From contig JBKHDD010000222.1 of the NCBI GenBank assembly GCA_046541515.1, positions 1 through 7,185 of the forward strand: a stretch of 7,185 bases of DNA. The letters run 5' to 3'. The notes beneath the pieces are model-generated. The model did not search any database. It was given only the letters and a program-made list of their open reading frames with translations, and was not told the origin of the DNA. This stretch comes from CAYFVR01 sp046541515 (GTDB lineage Bacteria; Desulfobacterota; Desulfobacteria; Desulfobacterales; Desulfococcaceae). The position numbers were made by a program, and so were the translations under genes. Below are positions 1-5,914 of the stretch, piece after piece; the first letter of the stretch is position 1, and the number at the start of each line of letters is the position of its first letter.

Positions 1-1073
1 AGCAGGGTTTCCAGCCATTCCCGGTCGAGGGGCGGGATTCGGTCCCGGCGGACGCCCAGCGCCTCCAATGCCTCCGGAGAAACCCGCCCGCCGACGTGGT
101 GGAGAAAGACCAGCATGCTGGAAAAATAGGCGGTGTCGGCGAAAATCGCCTCCGAATGATCTTCCGGAACCACCATCCAGGGATGGAGCGCGACCGCTTC
201 GATGAAATCCAGGTCAACGGCGAGATCGGCCACGAAGGCGTCCACCGCCTCCCGGAACTCCCGGATGGGGCGATGCTCCGCCTCGGCGGGCGCGGAAAGG
301 AAGACGTAGTCCTGATGGGGACAGAGATTGCGTTCGATCACCAGCTCCGGCACGACGATCTCCGCGTCCACGGGGCCGCAGAAGCTTCGGTACCGGGCCC
401 ACTCCGCCGGGGACACGTCGAAGGGCGGCGTGGCGGTGAGGGCCACCACCGTGGGGCGGTCCAAAAAATCGTGGAGTGCGGTCAGGCTCCGCCACCAAGC
501 GTTTCGCAGATGGTGGGCCTCGTCCACCACCAACGTTCGGACGCCCGCTTGGCGAAATCCCTCGAAGGCGGAGTCGGAGGGCGTTCCGGAACGGGATTTC
601 GGCTCGCCGCCGGCGTCGTCTTCGTCTTCCGGGGAATCCTCCGGTTCCGCGTCGGATTCTTCGGGCGTTTTGGTCTCTTCGGTGGATTCGTCGGCGTGGA
701 GGCGATGGAGCGCCTGGTAGGTGATGGCGGTCAGGAGCCCCGGCCGCCGGGGATCGGTTGAAATCCAGTCGGGGCGCACATGGGGCTCGGGCAGGAAAAG
801 CTGGACGAAGCGATCCACCCATTGGTCCCGGATGGTGCGGGTGGGCGACAGGACCAGGGCGGGCCGGTTCAGGCGAAGCAGGGTTTCCAGCCCCAGCACC
901 GTTTTCCCGGAACCGGGCGGCGCGATGACGTGGAGCCGGTCGTCGGCGAGGTGGGCGGAAAGCTCCGCCAGCACCCGTTCCTGATATGGACGCCAGGGAA
1001 AGCAAAACCGGATGCCCTCGGGGAAGGAAGGGCGAGAATCCGGTTGCCCGGAACGTCTTCCGCGTTTCGCCAT
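1..1073 (-). CDS. DEAD/DEAH-box SF2 helicase, N-terminal part (truncated by window edge)
   Basis: The frame is open from ATG at 1073-1071 to the left edge (357 codons, no stop), so the C-terminus is missing. It is an ATP-dependent superfamily II helicase or translocase. Visible motifs are a Q-motif-like WRPYQERVL (residues 27-35), Walker A APPGSGKT (51-58), motif Ia-like LSPTRTIRDQW (75-85), motif II DEAH within VVDEAHH (182-188), and motif III TATP (213-216). The second RecA lobe with motifs IV-VI would lie outside the window. Residues 127-160 form an acidic low-complexity insertion (many E, D, P) between motif Ia and the DEAH box. The start is supported by GGGGGA seven bases upstream; a GTG lies in frame further upstream but has no good ribosome site. 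It follows the deacetylase gene by 124 bp. No nuclease or methylase domain is visible, so a restriction or defence role cannot be claimed. The helicase family is secure; the specific function is unknown. Confidence 0.9.
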   Translation of the reverse strand, partial: MAKRGRRSGQPDSRPSFPEGIRFCFPWRPYQERVLAELSAHLADDRLHVIAPPGSGKTVLGLETLLRLNRPALVLSPTRTIRDQWVDRFVQLFLPEPHVRPDWISTDPRRPGLLTAITYQALHRLHADESTEETKTPEESDAEPEDSPEDEDDAGGEPKSRSGTPSDSAFEGFRQAGVRTLVVDEAHHLRNAWWRSLTALHDFLDRPTVVALTATPPFDVSPAEWARYRSFCGPVDAEIVVPELVIERNLCPHQDYVFLSAPAEAEHRPIREFREAVDAFVADLAVDLDFIEAVALHPWMVVPEDHSEAIFADTAYFSSMLVFLHHVGGRVSPEALEALGVRRDRIPPLDREWLETL

Positions 1074-1197
1074 GGCGTTTTCCCCCGGTTGGGTTGTGGA
1101 AACGGGAGGGCGAAGCCGCCGAGCGGACGGCCAAGCCGATTCGGCGATCCATACCACGACGATCGGTTCGGGGGAAGATGGCGAAAATCCGGAAGGG
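1074..1197. other. Intergenic gap between GNAT-deacetylase and helicase genes
   Basis: This 124-bp spacer shows no intrinsic terminator (no GC stem followed by a T-run on the minus strand) and no convincing -35/-10 pair. A short symmetric GCCGATTCGGC lies near 1135-1145. The helicase may be read through from the upstream genes or have its own unrecognised promoter. Confidence 0.4.
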
Positions 1198-3012
1198 TCA
1201 CCGGGACGATTGGTTCGATTTCCTCTTTCGTCGCCGCGCCGCCCGCCGTTTCGGCCCCCACGCCCCCGCCCACAATCCCGTGAAAAACCGTCGGGCGTTG
1301 ATTCCCATGCTTCGGGTTTTGTATCCCCCTTCCTGCACCACGAGCGTCGGAAGCCCCAGCGCGCCGATCATGCGGCCGTTCTCCTCAAAATCCCCCGCCC
1401 CGAGACTCCAGGTCCCGGTGGGATCGCCCGTGGCGGTGTCCAGTCCGAGAGCCACCACCAGGTACCGGGGCGCGAACGCCTCGATTTTTCGGAGCGCCCG
1501 TGCCAAAATCTTCCGGTAGCCTTCGCCGTCCATTCGTTCCGGCAGGGGAAAATTGAGGTTGAACCCCGCCCCCTCGCCCGTCCCGATCTCGTCCTCGAAT
1601 CCGCTGAAATAGGGATAGGCGAAGCGCGGATGGCCGTGGATGGAGACGGTGAGCACGTCGGCCCGGTCGGAGAAGATTTCCTGCTGGCCGTTGCCGTGGT
1701 GATAGTCGATGTCCAGAATCGCCACCCGTTCGTCCCGGGCGAGATCGTGGGCCGCGATGGCGTTCGAATTGAAATAGCAGAAGCCGCCGAAGGCGCCCCG
1801 TTCCGCATGGTGGCCCGGCGGCCGAACCAGGGCGTAGGCCAGCCGGTCGCCCTCCCGGAGCTGCCGGGCCGCCGTCAGCGCGCAGTCCACCGCGCCCCGG
1901 GCCGCCGCGTAGGCGTTGGGATTGAGCGGGGTGAAGGTGTCGATGCAAAAATAGCCCGCCCGCACCGCCAGCTCCTTGGGGGGCCGAACCGCGTTGCGAA
2001 TGGGGAAGACGTAGGGATAGATCGACTTCCCCTCGGGCAAATCCTTGCAAACTCGTTTGAAATAGTCCACGTAGCGCCGGTCGTGGACCGTCCGGATCGC
2101 GTCCTCGGAAAACCGATGGGCCGGGATTTCCCGGAACAGGCCGGTCCGGTCCAGCTCCCGGCGGATGGCCCGAATGCGCACCGGCGCCTCCACGTAGCCG
2201 CGCTCCCGGACGTGGTGGATGTCGTGGCGGGCGTTGACCACCAGCGCGATCCGTCGATCCTCGGGAACCCCGTCGCCCACGGCGGCCGAGGGCGCGGTGA
2301 CGTAGCGGGGCGGCCGCAGCCGCACCGGATCGTCCCGGAAGGATTCCACCACCCGGTCCACGTATTCCTTGGGGCAGAGGTCGCCGTATTTCCGCTCCAG
2401 GATGGCCCGGACGATGCGGCGGCAGGGCGAGCGACGTAACGGACGGTTCCGGCCCAGGCCGTCGAAGACCAGGTACGGCGGATCGGAGTCTCCGGGCGTC
2501 ACCGGCGTTTCGTAGGCGGTGCCGTCCACCGGCCGGGCGTCGTAATATTCGTAAAACCGTAGCCGCGCCGCGTTCTGGGCCCGAATCTTCGGGTCCGGGG
2601 AGAGGGCCGGGTCGTCGGGCAGGCATTCCATGAACACGCCGGCGGCCCCCAACGCCCGCGCCTCCTGACGAACCCGCTCGTACAGGGCGCCGCCCACCCC
2701 GCCTCCGGTGCGGCGGGGCGCGGCGGAGATGAAATCCAGATAGCAGAAGCCCAGGTCCGGAAAATGGAGCAGAATGGCGAACCCCAACACCCGCCGTCCC
2801 GACGCGTCGGCCGTCCGCCACCGGGCGTCGTCGGCCACGAACAGCAAGGTCCGGAACCGGTGGGCCATCGGGTCCCGCAGCTTTTCGGGCAGGGCGTCCA
2901 CCTCCGCCTCGGACACCGCCGGGAACTGCTCCCGCAGGATGCGCTGGACTTGGGCGATGTCCTGCCGGTTGGCCGGAAGGGTGTGATCGTAGATCAGTCG
3001 GATTCGAAACAT
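1198..3012 (-). CDS. GNAT acetyltransferase-HDAC/acetylpolyamine amidohydrolase fusion
   Basis: This 604-residue protein has two domains. Residues 1 to about 185 are a GNAT acetyltransferase, with acetyl-CoA loop RRTGGGVGGALYERV (100-114) and the late-GNAT segment NAARLRFYEYYDARPV (147-162). Residues from about 230 to 585 are a zinc-dependent class II deacetylase domain closest in pattern to acetylpolyamine amidohydrolases. Visible motifs are RPPGHHAE (catalytic His401-His402), GGFCYFNSNAIAA (409-421), LDIDYHHGNG (Zn ligands Asp436 and His438), SIHGHPRFAYPYFSGF (457-472), GLDTATGDPTG (third ligand Asp525) and QEGGY (catalytic Tyr564). All key residues are present, so deacetylase activity is likely. 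The C-terminus (587-604) is a basic Arg/Lys tail. A lone deacetylase is usually 310-380 residues, so the N-terminal acetyltransferase is a true addition. The gene starts 52 bp after the aminomutase gene and is probably co-transcribed. The ribosome site (GGAA) is weak. The substrate is not known; an N-acetylated amine or beta-lysine derivative is an inference from context. Confidence 0.93.
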   Translation of the reverse strand: MFRIRLIYDHTLPANRQDIAQVQRILREQFPAVSEAEVDALPEKLRDPMAHRFRTLLFVADDARWRTADASGRRVLGFAILLHFPDLGFCYLDFISAAPRRTGGGVGGALYERVRQEARALGAAGVFMECLPDDPALSPDPKIRAQNAARLRFYEYYDARPVDGTAYETPVTPGDSDPPYLVFDGLGRNRPLRRSPCRRIVRAILERKYGDLCPKEYVDRVVESFRDDPVRLRPPRYVTAPSAAVGDGVPEDRRIALVVNARHDIHHVRERGYVEAPVRIRAIRRELDRTGLFREIPAHRFSEDAIRTVHDRRYVDYFKRVCKDLPEGKSIYPYVFPIRNAVRPPKELAVRAGYFCIDTFTPLNPNAYAAARGAVDCALTAARQLREGDRLAYALVRPPGHHAERGAFGGFCYFNSNAIAAHDLARDERVAILDIDYHHGNGQQEIFSDRADVLTVSIHGHPRFAYPYFSGFEDEIGTGEGAGFNLNFPLPERMDGEGYRKILARALRKIEAFAPRYLVVALGLDTATGDPTGTWSLGAGDFEENGRMIGALGLPTLVVQEGGYKTRSMGINARRFFTGLWAGAWGPKRRAARRRKRKSNQSSR

Positions 3013-3022
3013 GGGTTTCCGC

Positions 3023-3044
3023 GGCGTTCCGTCGCCGGAACGCC
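3023..3044 (-). promoter_or_regulatory. Perfect 9-bp hairpin between aminomutase and GNAT-deacetylase genes
   Basis: The arms GGCGTTCCG and CGGAACGCC are exact reverse complements around a 4-nt loop. The hairpin lies wholly in the 52-bp intergenic spacer and ends 10 bases before the ATG at 3012, beside the weak GGAA ribosome site. No U-run follows, so it is not a standard intrinsic terminator. It could modulate translation of the downstream gene, or stabilise or process the transcript; this is inference. Confidence 0.5.
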
Positions 3045-3064
3045 CGTTGGAGATTGATTGCGCG

Positions 3065-4237
3065 TCAGTGGGTCATGGACGCGCCGCCGGCGTCGGCGGG
3101 CCGGTTCGACGGTGCGAAGGCCCCCGGGAAGGCGGCGGGAATGTTCGGCAGATCGTTCCGGTCCATTTCCTCCACCACCATGGGCGCGTCGGTTTCTCCC
3201 TCGGGTTGGCGATAGCGGAAGACCCGGCCCGCATAGTTGCGGATCACCACCTCCTGGTCGCTCATGTGGAGCACGTACTGGGGCAGAATGGGAATCTTTC
3301 CGCCGCCGCCCGGCGCGTCGATGACGTAGTAGGGCACGGCCATCCCCGAGGTCCATCCCCGGAGCGCTTCGACGATCTCCAGGCCCCGCTCCACCGAGGT
3401 CCGGAAATGCTCGGTGCCGGACACCATGTCGGCCTGGAAGATGTAGTAGGGCCGCACCCGGGCCATGAGCAGCCGCTGCATGAGCTTCCGCATGACCAGG
3501 GGATCGTCGTTGACGCCCTTGAGCAGCACCGTCTGGCTGCCCAGGGGAATGCCCGCGTCGGCCAGTCGGCCCAACGCCTTCACCGAGGCCGGGACCAGCT
3601 CGTCGGGATGGTTGAAATGGACGTTCATGTACAGCGGATGGTATTTCCGCAGCATTTTGACCAGCTTGGCCGTGATCCGCTGGGGCAGGAAATTGGGGAC
3701 CCGACTGTGGATGCGGATGATCTCCACGTGGGGAATGGCCCGGAGCCGCCGCAGGATGTCCTCCAGCGCGTCGTCGGTGAGCAGCAGCGGATCGCCGCCG
3801 GAGACGATCACGTCCCGCACTTCGGGATGGTCCGCGATGTAGGCGATGCCGCCGTCCACGTGGCGCGGGTTGATCCGCTCCGGGTCGCCCACCTTGCGCC
3901 GCCGGGTGCAAAAGCGGCAGTAGCAGGCGCAGTTGGCGGAAACCAGGAAGAGCACCCGGTCGGGATAGCGGTGGACAATGGCCGGAGTGGGCGCGTTTTC
4001 GTCCTCGGCCAGGGGATCGGCGAAGAGGTCGGCGTCGGCCATTTCGGCCATGTCCGGCACCAGTTGCCGGTAGATCGGGTCGTCTTTTTCGTGGATCAGA
4101 GACAGGGCGTGGGGCGTGATCCGAACCGCGAATTCGTTGCGGGGCCCCCGGACGTCCGCCTCGGGGATGCCGAAATGGCGGGCGATGGATTCGGGCCGGG
4201 TCAGACTGTTCTGAAGCGCTTTTTGCCATCGTTCCAT
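3065..4237 (-). CDS. kamA: Lysine 2,3-aminomutase-family radical SAM enzyme
   Basis: This 390-residue protein matches the lysine 2,3-aminomutase family, which uses a [4Fe-4S] cluster, S-adenosylmethionine and PLP to convert L-lysine to L-beta-lysine. The radical SAM motif is CACYCRFCTRRR, with CxxxCxxC at Cys103, Cys107 and Cys110. The PLP lysine is in DAPGGGGKIP (Lys314). Two acidic residues matching the substrate-binding Asp293 and Asp330 of the clostridial enzyme are present: Asp270 in QADMVSGTEHFRT and Asp307 in VIDAPGG. Keeping both favours lysine over glutamate as substrate, and argues against the EF-P-modifying EpmB branch. The C-terminal zinc-binding cysteines of the clostridial enzyme are missing; the only cysteines in the protein are the four at 103-110. 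Start ATG has GGAAGGA about nine bases upstream. It sits downstream of the palindrome-bearing gap and upstream of the GNAT-deacetylase gene. Family assignment is strong; lysine specificity is likely but unproven. Confidence 0.93.
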   Translation of the reverse strand: MERWQKALQNSLTRPESIARHFGIPEADVRGPRNEFAVRITPHALSLIHEKDDPIYRQLVPDMAEMADADLFADPLAEDENAPTPAIVHRYPDRVLFLVSANCACYCRFCTRRRKVGDPERINPRHVDGGIAYIADHPEVRDVIVSGGDPLLLTDDALEDILRRLRAIPHVEIIRIHSRVPNFLPQRITAKLVKMLRKYHPLYMNVHFNHPDELVPASVKALGRLADAGIPLGSQTVLLKGVNDDPLVMRKLMQRLLMARVRPYYIFQADMVSGTEHFRTSVERGLEIVEALRGWTSGMAVPYYVIDAPGGGGKIPILPQYVLHMSDQEVVIRNYAGRVFRYRQPEGETDAPMVVEEMDRNDLPNIPAAFPGAFAPSNRPADAGGASMTH

Positions 4238-4340
4238 GGATGGAATTCCTTCCGTTCCGCCCCGCGTTGCGACGGGGGCCGGGAGATGAAAATAACGTTC
4301 GTTCGCGTGTCGGGCGAGTCGCGGGAATGTTCATGCCAAA
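4238..4340 (-). promoter_or_regulatory. Leader of the aminomutase gene, possible weak promoter
   Basis: This 103-bp stretch separates the palindromic repeat from the aminomutase ATG. It contains an AT-rich TATTTT on the minus strand near 4288-4293, about 50 bases before the start, which could be a -10 box. No matching TTGACA-like -35 was found. If real, it would make the aminomutase and deacetylase genes a second transcription unit. The ribosome site GGAAGGA lies next to the gene. Confidence is low. Confidence 0.25.
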
Positions 4341-4418
4341 TCCGGGAGCGACGAGTTGCACTCGTCGCCCGATACCGACCAAGCGCCGACTCGACGAGTG
4401 CAACTCGTCGCTTTCGGG
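4341..4418. repeat. REP/BIME-like double palindrome
   Basis: Two 21-nt arms at 4347-4367 and 4392-4412 are perfect reverse complements around a 24-nt spacer. The core of the right arm is CGACGAGTGCAACTCGTCG. Each arm is also a palindrome by itself (CGACGAGT / ACTCGTCG around a 3-nt loop at 4357-4359 and 4400-4402). The structure can therefore fold as two small hairpins or one long stem. With G-U pairs, the long stem extends to 4341-4418. This architecture is that of REP pairs (BIMEs), which are usually dispersed in many copies and mobilised by RAYT-type tyrosine transposases. No transposase is in the window. There is no T-run, so it is not a classical terminator, though it may attenuate or stabilise mRNA between the GNAT and aminomutase genes. 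Confidence 0.8.
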
Positions 4419-4449
4419 GGGCATGGTACTGGCTTTCTTGCCAATCGCC

Positions 4450-4926
4450 TTAGAGATACCGGGTGAAAATCAGCTTGTCGTCCCCGGGCCGGTAGAAATC
4501 CGGAATCCGGGCCGCGAGGGCGTAGCCCCCGGCGAGATAAAAAACCCGCGTGGGGGCGTATTTTTCCTGGGAAGAGGTTTCGACGACCATCAGCCGTCCG
4601 CCCCTTTTCCGAGCCTCGGTCTCCGCCGCCGCCAGCAGCCGGCGGCCGACGCCTCGGCCCTGAAACGCCGGGGAGACCGCGATCCAGTAGAGATCGAAGG
4701 TGCCCTCGGTCAGGGGCGTGGAACCAAAGCAGGCGTAGCCGATCATCGGGCCGCCGTCTTCCGAGGCGATCCGAAAGAGGTAGTCCGCCGGTTCTCCGCC
4801 TTTCAGCGCGGTATCGACCAGCTCCAGCGCCACGGCGATTTCCGCCGGGGTGAACATGCCGGTGTCCGCCAGCAGGTCCGGAAGGCCGTCCCGATCCCGG
4901 GCTTCAAGATCGCGCAGGACGATCAT
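4450..4926 (-). CDS. Stand-alone GNAT N-acetyltransferase
   Basis: This 158-residue single-domain protein is a GNAT acetyltransferase that transfers an acetyl group from acetyl-CoA to an amine. The core beta4-alpha3 motif is IAVSPAFQGRGVGRRLLAAAE (residues 82-102), containing the Q-G-R-G-V-G pyrophosphate loop. The C-terminal part shows VVETSSQ (114-120), a VFYLAGGY segment (128-135) and DFYRPGDDKLIF (143-154), all usual for the fold. The start was placed at ATG 4926-4924, preceded by GGAG five bases away. The open frame extends further upstream, but that part lies within the preceding ligase gene. It overlaps the end of that gene by 23 bp, implying translational coupling. No signal peptide or membrane segment is seen. 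In the beta-lysine osmolyte pathway (ablA/ablB) an aminomutase is paired with an acetyltransferase; this gene could play an AblB-like role, but its short length and the lack of a diagnostic motif leave that as inference. Confidence 0.9.
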   Translation of the reverse strand: MIVLRDLEARDRDGLPDLLADTGMFTPAEIAVALELVDTALKGGEPADYLFRIASEDGGPMIGYACFGSTPLTEGTFDLYWIAVSPAFQGRGVGRRLLAAAETEARKRGGRLMVVETSSQEKYAPTRVFYLAGGYALAARIPDFYRPGDDKLIFTRYL

Positions 4927-5914
4927 GTCCGCTCCGTTCCCGGGCCCATCGAACCAGATCCCGGAAAAAATTGGGGTAGGAGATTCCGGCCGCCGCCGCG
5001 GCCCGGGCGAACCCGGCGTCCGGAGAGGTGTCGGGGTTGAGGTTGACCTCCAGCACGAAGACCCGTCCGTCCGGGGCAACCCGCAGGTCCACCCGGCCGT
5101 AGTCCCGGCCGCCGGTCAACGCCCAGGCCCCCAGCGCCGCTTCCGTAATCCGCGCCGTCAACTCCGGGGTAACCGAAGCGGGACAGACCGCCGGGGTTCC
5201 CCGGTAGAGGGGATGGCCGGGCAACCACTTGGCTTCGTAGCCGACGATGGCGGGGGCGTCCGGCGGAAGGCCCGAAAAGTCGATTTCCGCCAGGGGCAAA
5301 AGCCGGGGCGGATCGTTCCCGAGGATCGCCGCGTTGAACTCCCGGCCCGGGATGAATCGCTCCACCAGCGCCGGTTGACGATACCGTTCCAGCAAATCGG
5401 CCACCGCCCGCCGCAGGGCGGAAAGATCCCCGACCACCGAGGCCGAACCGATGCCCAGGCTGGCGTCTTCCCGCACCGGTTTTACGATGGCCGGGAAGGG
5501 GACCGGCGCGGCGTTCGGGACCGTCTCGCACAGGGCCCATTCCGGCGTGGCGATCCCCGCCGATTCCAGTAGCCGCTTCACCGTCGCCTTGTCCCGGGAA
5601 ATGCCTAGCGCCAAGGGCGGCGAACCGGTGTAGGGAATCCCGGCCAATTCCCAAAGCGCGGCCACGTGCATTTCGTGGCGGGCGTCTCCGGCCAGCCCTT
5701 CGCAAAGATTGACCACGGCGTCGGGGCGGTACGCGGCGAGGGTTTCCAACGCCTGGGCCGGCGTTTCCAGGGCGAGGGAGACCACGTCGTAGCCCAGCGT
5801 CTCCAAGGCCGACCGGGCGGCGTCCGCCGCCGCCTCCACGCCGGCCTCGGAAATTCGGTCCGGCCCGGAACCCGCCGGGCGGTTGTGGGCCACCAACACG
5901 CGAAGGGGCGTCAC
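4904..5914 (-). CDS. ATP-grasp ligase 2, D-Ala-D-Ala-ligase-like
   Basis: This 336-residue protein has the ATP-grasp fold of D-alanine-D-alanine ligase. Such enzymes activate a carboxylate as acyl phosphate and join it to an amine. Seen are VVNLCEGLAGD (67-77), IPYTGSPPLAL (93-103), the nucleotide-binding AIVKPVREDASLGIG (142-156), GREFNAAILG (190-199), YEAKW (226-230), GRVDLR (273-278) and metal-binding FVLEVN (286-291). The start is GTG at 5914-5912, because GTGA forms the stop of the upstream ligase and GGAGG lies four bases before it; the frame is open much further upstream, but that part overlaps the first ligase. The Ddl N-terminal GGxSxE signature is absent, so a cell-wall role is unlikely. 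The phosphate-binding loop reads REDASLG instead of the GSSxG type found in its upstream paralogue. The substrate is unknown; an amino acid or beta-lysine conjugate is inferred from neighbours. Confidence 0.9.
   Translation of the reverse strand: MTPLRVLVAHNRPAGSGPDRISEAGVEAAADAARSALETLGYDVVSLALETPAQALETLAAYRPDAVVNLCEGLAGDARHEMHVAALWELAGIPYTGSPPLALGISRDKATVKRLLESAGIATPEWALCETVPNAAPVPFPAIVKPVREDASLGIGSASVVGDLSALRRAVADLLERYRQPALVERFIPGREFNAAILGNDPPRLLPLAEIDFSGLPPDAPAIVGYEAKWLPGHPLYRGTPAVCPASVTPELTARITEAALGAWALTGGRDYGRVDLRVAPDGRVFVLEVNLNPDTSPDAGFARAAAAAGISYPNFFRDLVRWARERSGHDRPARS

Noticed and set aside
1..892. 16-bp direct repeat AGCAGGGTTTCCAGCC at 1-16 and 877-892
   Set aside because: Both copies encode LETLL in the helicase frame and no similarity extends beyond them, so chance with similar codon choice is the likely reason.
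3065..4237. Aminomutase as EpmB (EF-P lysine modification)
   Set aside because: EpmB-type proteins are shorter and lack this DAPGGGGK arrangement with both substrate aspartates. No efp or epmA gene is adjacent.
4322..4340. Sigma-54 promoter-like TTGGCA upstream of the aminomutase gene
   Set aside because: The conserved GC of the -12 element is missing at the needed spacing.
4341..4418. Palindrome as intrinsic terminator or CRISPR repeat
   Set aside because: There is no T-run on either strand after the stem, and there are only two inverted arms with no regular spacer series.
2994..4424. Minus-strand 476-codon frame overlapping the aminomutase gene
   Set aside because: It is an alternate frame of the same DNA. 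Its first residues come from the palindromic repeat and the rest is Arg/Pro/Gly-rich with no motif.
1012..4453. Two long plus-strand open frames (1012-2439 and 3011-4453, about 475-480 codons each)
   Set aside because: They lie opposite the GNAT-deacetylase and aminomutase genes, carry no recognisable domain and have the composition of an antisense GC-rich frame.
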